A stretch of DNA of 64,000 nt from Mesorhizobium_G sp050247155 (GCA_050247155.1 JBFWUS010000008.1:37654-101653); one strand, 5' to 3'; positions 48,526-57,171 are shown, counted from the stretch's first letter. Numbers and translations are program-made. Notes: generated by a model from the sequence alone, not told the origin.

Positions 48526-49602
48526 TTGCGGCTCTTCGAATGCCAGAACTGCGGCAGTGTCGTCTATTTCAACAACAGCGCCTGCGTGAATTGCGGCTTC
48601 CGTCTCGGCTTTATCGCCGAGCGGTCCGTCATGTCGGCGCTGGTGGAAAACGGCGACGCCTGGACGGCGTTGGCCGACCCCGACAAGCCTTACATCTTCT
48701 GCGCCAACGCCGCCGACAGCGTGTGCAACTGGCTGATCCCGGCCGGTTCCGGCCAGACTTTCTGCCAAGCCTGCCGGCACAACCGCATGATTCCGGACCT
48801 TACTATCGTTCCCAACTGGACCAACTGGGCGAAGCTGGAGGCCGCCAAACGCCAGCTTTTCTACTCGCTGATCCAATGGCGCCTGCCGATGCCCGACCGC
48901 ATCGAAGACCCGGACAAAGGGCTGGTTTTCGATTTCCTTGCCGATCCGATCGGGCCTGATGGAGGGGTGACCACGACAACGCTGACCGGTCACGCCGACG
49001 GCGTCATCACCATGAACATCGCCGAGGCCGACGACGCCGAGCGGGAAAAGCGGCGCACCGAGATGCACGAGCCGTATCGGACGCTGCTCGGCCACTTCCG
49101 GCATGAAATCGGTCACTATTATTGGGATCGTCTTGTCGAGGATGGCGACAAGATCGACTCCTTCCGAGCCGTTTTCGGCGACGAAACGGCGGACTACGCG
49201 ACGGCGCTCCAGCACCATTACAATGAAGGCCCGCCGCCCGGATGGGAAATTAACTTCATCAGCTCCTACGCGACCGCCCACCCGTGGGAAGACTTTGCCG
49301 AGTGCTGGGCGCACTACATGCACATGGTCGACGCGATCGAGACCGCCGGTTCCTTCGGCATCTCAATCAGGCCAAAGGTCGCGAATGCCGAACAACTGTC
49401 GACGGATATTGGCTTCGATCCGTACCGTGAAGGCGACATCAACCAGTTGGTCGAGGCGCTGGTGCCGCTGACCGTGGCGATGAACAATCTCAACCGCAGC
49501 ATGGGCCAGCCGGATTTTTATCCATTCGTGCTATCGCAGCCGGTAGTGGCGAAACTCGACTTCATCCACCAGCTCGTGCAGCCGTTTGTGAAGGTCAGAT
49601 AG
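48526..49602 (+). CDS. Zinc-ribbon putative zinc metallopeptidase (Peptidase_Mx-like)
   Basis: Protein of 358 residues. The N-terminus is a zinc ribbon with CxxC pairs in FECQNCGSVVYFNNSACVNC. A second cysteine set lies further on (FCANAADSVCNW and TFCQACRHNRMIP). The peptidase site is HFRHEIGHYYWDRL, with HExxH at His193-Glu194-His197, and a likely third ligand in EDFAECWAHYMHMVD. The TTG at 48526 was chosen because GAGAGG precedes it and the product then starts RLFECQNCG as in relatives; upstream in-frame codons run into the repeat. Its plus-strand position right after the ligase/transglutaminase genes suggests it processes the same material. Confidence 0.85.
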   Translation: MRLFECQNCGSVVYFNNSACVNCGFRLGFIAERSVMSALVENGDAWTALADPDKPYIFCANAADSVCNWLIPAGSGQTFCQACRHNRMIPDLTIVPNWTNWAKLEAAKRQLFYSLIQWRLPMPDRIEDPDKGLVFDFLADPIGPDGGVTTTTLTGHADGVITMNIAEADDAEREKRRTEMHEPYRTLLGHFRHEIGHYYWDRLVEDGDKIDSFRAVFGDETADYATALQHHYNEGPPPGWEINFISSYATAHPWEDFAECWAHYMHMVDAIETAGSFGISIRPKVANAEQLSTDIGFDPYREGDINQLVEALVPLTVAMNNLNRSMGQPDFYPFVLSQPVVAKLDFIHQLVQPFVKVR

Positions 49603-49796
49603 CGTCGCGTTGCTTCATCGGTCGCGGCAGATTGTCGGCGAGACCTTTTTTGACTAGAGTTGACGAAGACTTGGCTAGTTTTTCATCACCTTTGACAGGG
49701 CCACGTCGCTGAGCAGGAAAAATTGCAGTGGGCGATTGAGTTCGACAACGATCGCCCGGTTCGCCGATGCATAATTCGTGGCCGAGGGGCGTCGCG

Positions 49797-50315
49797 GTGC
49801 AACAGAATTCGGAAATCGGCCCAGCTCGACCTGAGGACTTCCTCGCCATTCGGGCCTTGTGCAACGGCTTCATCGACTGGTGCCGGTCGCGCTACGGCGA
49901 AAACGCCTGGTTCGTCGACCGCTACTACACGCCGGAAGAATGGGCGGCGCTACTCGATAGCCTGCCAAGGATCCACGCGGCGCCGGATGGGGAGATCCTT
50001 GTTGCCCGCCTGAACGGAAAGGTGGTCGGCTGTGTCATGATGCAACGGATCGACGAACGCACATGCGAGATGAAGCGCATGTTCACCAGCCCCGAAGGTC
50101 GAGGTCTTGGACTGGGCCGCAGCCTCGCGGAAGGCATCGTGCGCGTAGCTGCTGAGCGAGGCTACATCACCATGAGGCTGGATACTGGCCGTAACCACGA
50201 TGCGGCGCTGAGTCTCTATCGTTCGCTCGGATTTCGGGAGATCGCACCCTACTACGCAGCGCCTCCTGAACTGGGTAACCATCTCATCTTCATGGAAGCG
50301 CCTTTGGCGCGATAG
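49797..50315 (+). CDS. GNAT-family N-acetyltransferase
   Basis: Protein of about 172 residues with the GNAT core: EILVARLNGKVVGCVMMQRI, then CEMKRMFTSPEGRGLGLGRS with the acetyl-CoA loop RGLGLG, YITMRLDTGRNHDAALSLYR, and the motif YRSLGFREIAPYYAAP. The target is unknown; the pattern is typical for small-molecule or amino-acid acetyltransferases and not for ribosomal-protein types. GTG 49797 was chosen because GAGGGG lies seven bases before it; an ATG at 49767 is also in frame but lacks a ribosome site. It is convergent with the RND permease gene. Confidence 0.82.
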   Translation: MQQNSEIGPARPEDFLAIRALCNGFIDWCRSRYGENAWFVDRYYTPEEWAALLDSLPRIHAAPDGEILVARLNGKVVGCVMMQRIDERTCEMKRMFTSPEGRGLGLGRSLAEGIVRVAAERGYITMRLDTGRNHDAALSLYRSLGFREIAPYYAAPPELGNHLIFMEAPLAR

Positions 50316-50418
50316 CTTCTTCGCGCCCAGCAACCATACCCCGCCTGGTAGCTTCGGCCGTGGGTCGGTCAAATGCGCCAGAGCAGGTTCTTCGCCCCAA
50401 ACGGCGCGCGCAAGCCGG

Positions 50419-53400
50419 TCACGCCGGCGCGACGTCCGGTTGCGGCGGCATGACTGTCGCGGCTGGCTGCGGTTCTGACTCGCGCGGCGGCTCCTTGATG
50501 CGAAACCAGGCAATGTAGAGCGCCGGCAGGAAGAGTAGCGTGATCGCGGTGCCAGCGATGATGCCGCCCATCATGGCATAGGCCATCGGCCCCCAGAACA
50601 CCTCGCGCGCGATTGGGATAAGCGCCAGCGACGCCGCGGCAGCCGTGAGCGCGATCGGTCGCATACGATGTTCCGACGCTTCGATGACAGCATTCCAAGG
50701 GTGAACGCCTTCCGCGATCAAATGCTCGATCTGCATGATCAGGATGACGGAATTGCGGATCAGAATGCCGATAAGAGCAAGGACCCCGAGTATGGCGACA
50801 AAGCCAAGTGGAGCGCCACTCGGCAACAAAGCGGCGACCACGCCGATGAGGCCGAGAGGCGCAACGGCTATCACCAGGAAAAGTCGCTGGAAACTCTGGA
50901 GTTGGATCATCAGGATTGTCGCCATGACGAAGAGCATCAGCGGCACGACGGCCGCGATGGGGCCCTGCGCATTGCCGCTTTCCTCGACGGTGCCGCCTGT
51001 CACGACAGAATAGCCGACGGGCAGTTTGGCGCGAAAATCCTGGACGACCGGCTCGAGGTCACGAACGACCGAATCCGGCTGTTCCGATGTGAGGATGCCA
51101 GCTTTCAAGGTGATGGTGGGAAGGCGCCCCCGTCGCACCACGGTCGGCTGCTCGAGGTCGTAGCGCAGCGTTGCAACGGACGCCAGCGGGACTGATTGTC
51201 CGTTGCCTGCCGGGAGCTGCAGATTTTGCACGGTCTCTATGGAACCCCGCTCGTCGTCTTGAGAGCGACCGATAACATCGATGAGATAGGTCTGGTCGCG
51301 CACCTCGGTGATCGTGACGCCGCCGACGATGCTGTTAAGGGCCTGGGCAATGGATTGGGAGGTAACGCCAAGCTGCCGCGCCTTGTCCTGATTGACGTCG
51401 ACTTTCAGAACCCGCGCCGGTTCATTCCAATCAAAGGTAACGGCGCTGAGATTCGGGTTGACGTCGATGACGCCGGCAAGGTCGAGCGCAAACGCGCGAA
51501 GCTGCTGGATATCCGGGCCGCTGAGGCGATATTGGACAGGCCGACCGACGGGAGGTCCGAGTTCAAGCGCTTTGACCAGCGTATCAGTGCCGACGAACTC
51601 CGCGCGCAGTATCTTTTCGAGCTTTTCCTGTACGCGCTGGCGCACATCGTATCCTTTGGTGACGATGACCACTTGCCCGTAGTAGGGATTGGGTTGCTGG
51701 ACATCGAAGGACAGCACGAAACGGCCGGCTCCCTGGCCGATATAGGTGCTCCAATGCTCGATGTCCTCATCGCCCTTGAGCGCGATCTCCTCGAAGCGCT
51801 CGATCTGTGCCCGTGTGTCCTCGATCGAGGCATTCTGCGGCAGGTTGAAATCGACGATCAGTTCGGGACGGTCGGAGCCTGGGAAGAACTGCTGCTGGAC
51901 GAAGCGCATACCGAACAGGGACAAAGCGAACAGCAACACCGTCGCGATGATCGTTATCCAATAATGCCGGACAGCAACGAACAAGACGGCGTTGAACATG
52001 CGCGTGAAGCGACCCGGCCCCGTATGGTGTTGTTTCATCGTCGCGGGCAATATGGTTACGCCAAGCAACGGCGTGAACAGCACTGCGACGATCCACGACA
52101 CGATCAGCGACACCGCGATGACCACGAAAAGCGTAAAGGTGTATTCGCCGGCGCTGCTGTCGTTGAGCCCGACGGGAATGAAGCCGGCGACTGTCACCAG
52201 CGTTCCGGTCAACATCGCAGCCGCCGTGGAAGTGTAGACATAGGTCGCCGCCTTGCGCAGCGAGTCGCCGACTTCGAGCCGTGAGACCATCATTTCGACC
52301 GCGATCATTGCGTCGTCGACGAGAAGGCCGAGCGCGATGATCAGCGCGCCGAGCGAGATGCGCTGCAAGGTTATGTCAAGGTAGTCCATGGCCAGGAAGG
52401 TGATCGCCAGCACCAGGGGAATCGCCAGCGCCACCACCAACCCAGCGCGCAGCCCCAGGCTGACGAAACTGACGAGCAGCACGATCGCCACGGCTTCGAA
52501 CAGCGCCCGCGTGAAGCCCGAGACCGCCTCTTCCACGACGACCGGCTGATCCGCCACCAGGTGAACGCCGACGCCGATGGGCAGGTCGCCGACGATAAGT
52601 TTCATCTCCTCGGCCAGATGTTCTCCGAACTGGAGGAGATTGGCGCCGGGCTTCATGCCGATTGCCAAGCCGATCGCATCTTGTCCGTTGACGCGGAAGA
52701 TGGACGTCGGCGGATCGACATAGCCCCGCCGGATCGTCGCGATGTCGCTGAGCCGGAAGAAGCGGTCATTGACCCGCAAATTGATGCCCCGCAGGCTGTC
52801 TTCGGATGAGAACGCGCCGGTAACGCGAACAATGATGCGCTCGTCGCCCGCCTCGATGACGCCCGACGGCGTGATCGCGTTCTGCTCTTGCAAGCTCTGG
52901 ACGACCGCCTGTTGATTGATGCCCAGGGCGGCGATCTGACGAGTGGAGAATTCCAGGTAGATCGCCTCGTCCTGCGCGCCGATCAAGTCCACCTTGCCGG
53001 CGTTGGGAACGGTCAGGATGCGGCTGCGGGCGATCTCGACATAGTCGCGCAACTGGCGCGGGGTCAGCCCGTCAGAGGTAAAAGCGTAGATGTTGCCATA
53101 CACATCGCCAAAGCTGTCGTTGAAGAACGGCCCAAGAACGCCCTGCGGAAAATTGATCTTGATATCGTTGATCATGTTGCGGACCTTTACCCAGGTCGGC
53201 GCAACAGCGGCGGCTCTTGTCGTCGGTTTGAGGTTGACGAAGACGACGGACTTTCCCGGTGTCGTGATGGATCGCGTGTAGTCGAGCGAATCGAGCTCTT
53301 CGAGCTTCTTTTCGATGCGATCGGTGACTTGCATGATCGTTTCATCGACTGACGCGCCGGGCCAATTGGCCTGGATGATCATCGTCTTGATCGTGAATGC

Positions 53401-53523
53401 CGGATCTTCCTCGCGCCCGAGGTTCAGATAAGAGAAGACGCCGGCGACCATGAAGATGATCATGAAGTACCAGACCATCGAGCGATGATCGAGCGCCCAC
53501 TCGGACAGGTTGAAGTCTTTCAC
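50419..53523 (-). CDS. RND-family efflux permease
   Basis: Inner-membrane transporter of 1034 residues. It has the two-fold RND layout: TM1 near 15-32 and a large periplasmic loop. A block of helices contains the proton-relay region (LGALIIALGLLVDDAMIAVE, the double-Asp motif of RND pumps, near 397-416), then a second loop and helix block (LGVLALIGILIRNSVILIMQ). It exports drugs, metals or lipophiles driven by protons, together with an adaptor and an outer-membrane channel. No outer-membrane factor gene is present. The GTG start overlaps the stop of the adaptor gene (GTGA). The charged C-terminal tail is Pro-rich. Confidence 0.94.
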   Translation of the reverse strand: MKDFNLSEWALDHRSMVWYFMIIFMVAGVFSYLNLGREEDPAFTIKTMIIQANWPGASVDETIMQVTDRIEKKLEELDSLDYTRSITTPGKSVVFVNLKPTTRAAAVAPTWVKVRNMINDIKINFPQGVLGPFFNDSFGDVYGNIYAFTSDGLTPRQLRDYVEIARSRILTVPNAGKVDLIGAQDEAIYLEFSTRQIAALGINQQAVVQSLQEQNAITPSGVIEAGDERIIVRVTGAFSSEDSLRGINLRVNDRFFRLSDIATIRRGYVDPPTSIFRVNGQDAIGLAIGMKPGANLLQFGEHLAEEMKLIVGDLPIGVGVHLVADQPVVVEEAVSGFTRALFEAVAIVLLVSFVSLGLRAGLVVALAIPLVLAITFLAMDYLDITLQRISLGALIIALGLLVDDAMIAVEMMVSRLEVGDSLRKAATYVYTSTAAAMLTGTLVTVAGFIPVGLNDSSAGEYTFTLFVVIAVSLIVSWIVAVLFTPLLGVTILPATMKQHHTGPGRFTRMFNAVLFVAVRHYWITIIATVLLFALSLFGMRFVQQQFFPGSDRPELIVDFNLPQNASIEDTRAQIERFEEIALKGDEDIEHWSTYIGQGAGRFVLSFDVQQPNPYYGQVVIVTKGYDVRQRVQEKLEKILRAEFVGTDTLVKALELGPPVGRPVQYRLSGPDIQQLRAFALDLAGVIDVNPNLSAVTFDWNEPARVLKVDVNQDKARQLGVTSQSIAQALNSIVGGVTITEVRDQTYLIDVIGRSQDDERGSIETVQNLQLPAGNGQSVPLASVATLRYDLEQPTVVRRGRLPTITLKAGILTSEQPDSVVRDLEPVVQDFRAKLPVGYSVVTGGTVEESGNAQGPIAAVVPLMLFVMATILMIQLQSFQRLFLVIAVAPLGLIGVVAALLPSGAPLGFVAILGVLALIGILIRNSVILIMQIEHLIAEGVHPWNAVIEASEHRMRPIALTAAAASLALIPIAREVFWGPMAYAMMGGIIAGTAITLLFLPALYIAWFRIKEPPRESEPQPAATVMPPQPDVAPA

Positions 53524-54776
53524 TGAGCGGACTCCTCGACGTCGACCCTAACCTTCTGTCCTTGCGTCAAGCTATGCACGCCTGCCGTCACCACGCGTGT
53601 ACCCGGCTCGATACCGGACGCCACGGTAACGAAGCCGAAGCCCTCGGCGCCGACCTTGATCGGCCGCAGGCCGACTGTCAGCGCGGCTGGGTCGACCACC
53701 CACACCGATACCTCTCCTTGCTGGTCGAGCAGCGCCGAAGCAGGCAGCACGATGGACGGCGCCACAGCCACACTGCGGGTCACATTGACCGTCGAACCAA
53801 GCCGGAAAGCCACAGGCGGATCGGCAAGGCTCAGCCTGACCCGGCGGGTGCGCGTCATCGCATCTGATTGTGGCGCGACCTCGCGAATGGCGCCCTTGGC
53901 GGAAATGCTCGGGGCCGATTGCAGCGCGACAGTGAATTCGGTGCCGACGGCGAGTTCTGCAACCATCTGGTCGGGAATGTCGACGACCGCCTCGCGCACA
54001 TCGGAGCGCGCCACCGTCACAATCGTTTGACCCGGCGACACGACCTGGCCGACTTCCGCGCCGACCGATGTCACAACGCCATCAAAATCGGAGAAAAGCT
54101 GGGAATAGCCGAGCTGTTCCTGGGTCTTGGTCAATGCCGCCTGTGCCTGCGTGACGGCAGCCTGTGCAGCGTCGCGAGCCTGTAAGGCGGCATCATATTG
54201 CGCCTGCGAAATGTTCCTGGAGTCCAACAGCGCCCGGGCGCGCTCTTCGGAAGCAACGGCGTTGGCTGCCTGAGCCTGCACGCTGGAAAGATCCGCGCGG
54301 GCAGCTTGAACCTGCAATTGCAGGGCCTGTGGGTCGAGCGAGGCGATCGTTGTGCCTTTGCTGACGATGTCGCCGACATCGACGTCGCGCGCCACGATAC
54401 GGCCCAGCAGCCTGAAGCTGAGCGAGGCGCTGACTTCGGGCTGGATGGAGCCGACGAACCCTGACTGTGTGCGGTCGCGCGGCTCGACAACGACCGAAAG
54501 CACAGGTCGGATGATTTCTTGCGGGGCCACCTCTTCCTGGCTGCAGGAAGAGGTGAGAAGGGTAGCCAGCAGCAGGAAGCTCACGGTGTAGGGATGTCCA
54601 CCCCACCCGGCGCTTCGGGCCGCCCTCCCCATCGAGGGGAGGGAGTAGCGCCAAGTTCTCCGCGCGCTCTCCCCTTGATGGGGAGGGTGGCCCAAAGGGC
54701 CGGGTGGGGTGAGCAAATTCACCGTCTGCAAATGCCGCAATGACCGCGGCGGAGTGAACCAGCCTCTATGAATCAT
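53520..54776 (-). CDS. RND efflux adaptor (membrane-fusion lipoprotein), with repeat-derived N-terminus
   Basis: Protein of up to 418 residues. The true adaptor starts with the lipoprotein signal VSFLLLATLLTSSCSQEE, then the barrel/lipoyl/hairpin pattern SLSFRLLGRIVARDVDVGD, LQVQAARADLSSVQAQAANA and YSQLFSDFDGVVTSVGAEVG. It bridges the permease to an outer-membrane channel. The ATG at 54776 overlaps the upstream adaptor stop (ATGA), as expected for the original start. However, about 40 codons after it are read from the palindromic repeat at 54599-54711. Translation could instead begin at GTG 54584 or ATG 54632. Either the N-terminus carries repeat-encoded residues or the start has moved. Confidence 0.85.
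   Translation of the reverse strand: MIHRGWFTPPRSLRHLQTVNLLTPPGPLGHPPHQGESARRTWRYSLPSMGRAARSAGWGGHPYTVSFLLLATLLTSSCSQEEVAPQEIIRPVLSVVVEPRDRTQSGFVGSIQPEVSASLSFRLLGRIVARDVDVGDIVSKGTTIASLDPQALQLQVQAARADLSSVQAQAANAVASEERARALLDSRNISQAQYDAALQARDAAQAAVTQAQAALTKTQEQLGYSQLFSDFDGVVTSVGAEVGQVVSPGQTIVTVARSDVREAVVDIPDQMVAELAVGTEFTVALQSAPSISAKGAIREVAPQSDAMTRTRRVRLSLADPPVAFRLGSTVNVTRSVAVAPSIVLPASALLDQQGEVSVWVVDPAALTVGLRPIKVGAEGFGFVTVASGIEPGTRVVTAGVHSLTQGQKVRVDVEESAQ
54599..54711. repeat. 113-base palindromic element inside the second adaptor gene
   Basis: Arms beginning CACCCCACCCGG and ending CCGGGTGGGGTG, about 45 bases each with roughly five mismatches, around a short spacer. Inner hairpins CCCTCCCCATCGAGGGGAGGG and the mirror CTCTCCCCTTGATGGGGAG belong to the same repeat style as the other elements here. 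It lies between the ATGA-coupled start and the lipoprotein signal sequence and keeps an open frame on the minus strand. Confidence 0.82.
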
Positions 54777-55900
54777 TTGGCCGGCTCCGTTGCGATTTCA
54801 ACGATCTGTCCCGGCCGCAGCAACTGCCCGCCAGCCGTGACCACAAGCTGTCCGCCGGCCAGGCCGCGATTGATGGCCATGGTGCCGGAATTGTAGGACA
54901 TGACGCCGACGCGCGTGAGCGAGACCGCCTTGGTGCCACGGTCGATCGTCCAGACGGCGGGCTGCCCGCGGTCCGAGTAAAGTGCTTGCCACGGCAAGAT
55001 AATCGCCTGCGCAGCTCGCACCGTGATGGACCCGGTGACAGCGGCGCCCAGGGGCAGGCTGGCTGGCGTGTTCGCAATGCCGACCTTGACGCGGATTGTT
55101 CCCGTCGCCTGGTCGATGACGGGCGCGATCTCCCGGACCTTGCCCATGGCCGCGGCCTTTGGATTCCCGATCAAGGCAATAGCTACATCTGGATCAGGCG
55201 GCGAATTCGCGGCCAGCGCCTCATTGACGTAAAAGATCGCGTCACGATCGCCGTCCTCGGCGATCGTATAGATTGTTTGCGCGGCCTGAACGACCTGACC
55301 CGTCTCGACGCTTCGTCCGGTTATGACGCCTGCTGCCGGAGCCAAGAGCTCAGTGTAGCCGAGGGCGTCCTTGGCGTTTTGCAGTTGCGACTGCGCCGCC
55401 TCCAGCGAACTCTGTGCAACCTGCATCGACTGTTGCGCCTGGTCATATTGGCTGCGGGTTGTAAAACCCTGCTTCAGCAAGGTTTCCTGGCGTTGAAACG
55501 CTGCCGTCGCCTGGCGCAGGTTCGCCTGCGCCGCATCGACTGAAGCCTGCGCGGCACGGATGTCGGCCTGCTGCTCCTGCGGATCAATGCGCGCAAGCAA
55601 TGTCCCCGCTTCGACATGATCCCCGACATCCACCATCCGCTCGGACACCCGCCCGCCGGTGCGGAACGAGACGTTGCTCTCGGTGCGTGCCGCAATCTCC
55701 CCCGTAAGCGACAGCACGGGTGCATAGTTTACGGGATTGGCGTCGGTGGCTTTGACGCGCACCGACGGTTTTTCGACCTTGACGACCTCTTCCTGACAAG
55801 CCGCGAGCAGCGCTAGCGCGCCCAGCGCGATTAGCCCTGCTGGAGACGATGCACGTCCACTTTGAAAACGCATACGCCTGTCTCGCCGGCTCGAACTCAT
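54773..55900 (-). CDS. RND efflux adaptor (membrane-fusion lipoprotein)
   Basis: Protein of 375 residues with a lipoprotein signal (SPAGLIALGALALLAACQEE). The periplasmic adaptor domains follow: SLTGEIAARTESNVSFRTGG, the hairpin built from AQASVDAAQANLRQATAAFQ and SSLEAAQSQLQNAKDALG, then the lipoyl region LLAPAAGVITGRSVETGQVV and the barrel GTIRVKVGIANTPASLPLG. It is the first gene of the operon; a second adaptor and the permease follow with overlapping starts. Two different adaptors may form mixed hexamers. ATG 55900 was chosen because GGGGGA lies six bases before it. Confidence 0.92.
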   Translation of the reverse strand: MSSSRRDRRMRFQSGRASSPAGLIALGALALLAACQEEVVKVEKPSVRVKATDANPVNYAPVLSLTGEIAARTESNVSFRTGGRVSERMVDVGDHVEAGTLLARIDPQEQQADIRAAQASVDAAQANLRQATAAFQRQETLLKQGFTTRSQYDQAQQSMQVAQSSLEAAQSQLQNAKDALGYTELLAPAAGVITGRSVETGQVVQAAQTIYTIAEDGDRDAIFYVNEALAANSPPDPDVAIALIGNPKAAAMGKVREIAPVIDQATGTIRVKVGIANTPASLPLGAAVTGSITVRAAQAIILPWQALYSDRGQPAVWTIDRGTKAVSLTRVGVMSYNSGTMAINRGLAGGQLVVTAGGQLLRPGQIVEIATEPAK

Positions 55901-56015
55901 GTCGTCCCCCAATGCCGCGTGCCCTATTTTTAACAGCAATCGCGCCACACGGAAGGCTTTGCTACGGATTTTGAGTAGGTGGCGGCCCACGCGAGCTCAG
56001 GCCGCAGTATACAAT

Positions 56016-56030
56016 TTTGGTCTTACCAAA
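56016..56030. promoter_or_regulatory. Candidate GntR (FadR-type) operator, site 1
   Basis: TTTGGT and ACCAAA around CTT, a perfect palindrome that fits the general FadR-family pattern TGGTnnnACCA. Upstream of the epimerase gene and likely bound by the GntR regulator encoded at 58399-59115. Confidence 0.6.
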
Positions 56031-56196
56031 CAGGAATAAGAGTTAAGCCGTCAGAAAATCGGGGAAGTCGACCCCGGTTTGACCTCAAGATAGAATTATC
56101 ATATTGAAAAGTATATATTTTATGCTACGGGTCGGTTTCTTGAAGAGACAGCTTGCACTGGATAAGGCCGCGCGATAGAACCGAAAATAGAAAAAA

Positions 56197-56209
56197 TTGG
56201 TCGAACCAG
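56197..56209. promoter_or_regulatory. Candidate GntR (FadR-type) operator, site 2
   Basis: TTGGT and ACCAG around CGA, the same TGGTnnnACCA core as site 1, 181 bases downstream of it and 75 bases before the epimerase ATG. Two copies in one promoter region would allow looping or cooperative repression. Confidence 0.55.
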
Positions 56210-56283
56210 ATTGCTACTGGTCGATCAAGGGGCATATTAGCTCTTTCATAGGGTCCATAGGGAATTTCGGGAGGACAAGTTTT

Positions 56284-57171
56284 ATGCATTTGTCGACACA
56301 CAACTGGATGCGCGCCGAGCCGCTGGACACGACGCTGCGTCGTATCAAAAAGTTCGGCTACGAGTCGATCGAGATTTCAGGCGAGCCAGAACAGTACAAG
56401 ACGAAGGAAACGCGCGCCTCGCTCAAGGAACACGGCATTCGCTGCTGGGGTTCGGTGACGCTGATGCTTGGCGAGCGTAACCTCGCCGCCAAGGACCAGG
56501 GTCAGCGCGAAAAGTCGGTGCAATACGTCAAGGACTGCCTGACCATGGTGAGCGAACTTGACGGCGAGATCCTGACGCTTGTGCCGGCGACGGTCGGCAA
56601 GGTCGTGCCGGACGGCACGGAAGCCGAAGAATGGGAATGGGTGGTCGACGCCACGCGCGAATGTTTCACGCATGGCAAGAAGGTCGGCGTGCGCATCGCC
56701 GTCGAGCCGCTGAACCGCTTTGAAACCTATCTCTTCAACCGCGGCGAACAGGCGCTGGCGCTGGCCGACGCGATCAGCCCCGAATGCGGCGTCTGCCTCG
56801 ACGCCTATCACATTCACATGGAGGAATTCGACGTCAAAGAAGCGCTGCAAAAGGTGGGCAAGCGTCTGTTCGACTTCCATGTCGCCGACAACAACCGTTT
56901 TGCTGCCGGCCTGGGAACGATCAACTGGAAGCAGCTCGTCGGCTGGTTGAAAGAGATCGGTTATGATGGCGCGCTGACCAATGAGTTCGTCGCGCCGGTC
57001 GACCGCACCCCGGCCAACCGTTACCCGGACATGGTCGAGCGCAACCCGGTCGACATCTCGCCCGAGCAGCTCAAGTTCATTCAGGACCACGGTTCGAGTT
57101 TGCTGACGGAGAAATTCTACACCGACCAGATGCGCATCACGGCCGAAACCATCCTGCCGTTGATCAAGTAG
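56284..57171 (+). CDS. Sugar phosphate isomerase/epimerase family protein (TIM barrel)
   Basis: Protein of 295 residues of the AP-endonuclease-2-like TIM-barrel family. It starts HLSTHNWMRAEPLDTTLRRI. Metal-binding residues are in GVRIAVEPLNRFETYLFNRG (Glu), VCLDAYHIHMEEFD (Asp, His), FDFHVADNNRFAAGLG (His) and GALTNEFVAPVDRTPANRYP (Glu). The layout resembles D-psicose/tagatose epimerases and hydroxypyruvate-isomerase-like proteins that act on free ketoses or keto sugars. ATG 56284 follows GGGAGGA; a longer open frame upstream runs through the promoter. It is the first gene of a catabolic operon with a dehydratase and a regulator. Confidence 0.88.
   Translation: MHLSTHNWMRAEPLDTTLRRIKKFGYESIEISGEPEQYKTKETRASLKEHGIRCWGSVTLMLGERNLAAKDQGQREKSVQYVKDCLTMVSELDGEILTLVPATVGKVVPDGTEAEEWEWVVDATRECFTHGKKVGVRIAVEPLNRFETYLFNRGEQALALADAISPECGVCLDAYHIHMEEFDVKEALQKVGKRLFDFHVADNNRFAAGLGTINWKQLVGWLKEIGYDGALTNEFVAPVDRTPANRYPDMVERNPVDISPEQLKFIQDHGSSLLTEKFYTDQMRITAETILPLIK

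Larger units (their letters stand above)
55901..56283. other. 383-base divergent promoter region
   Basis: Separates the RND operon (minus) from the sugar catabolic operon (plus). From about 56005 to 56260 it is clearly AT-richer than its neighbours, with a TATATATTTTAT run near 56112-56123. It contains two GntR/FadR-type palindromes (56016-56030 and 56197-56209). GGGAGGA at 56270-56276 is the ribosome site of the next gene. Confidence 0.55.

Noticed and set aside
56104..56126. Promoter built from TTGAAA and TATGCT
   Set aside because: The spacing is only 11 bases; the AT-rich region probably holds the promoter but I could not place it.
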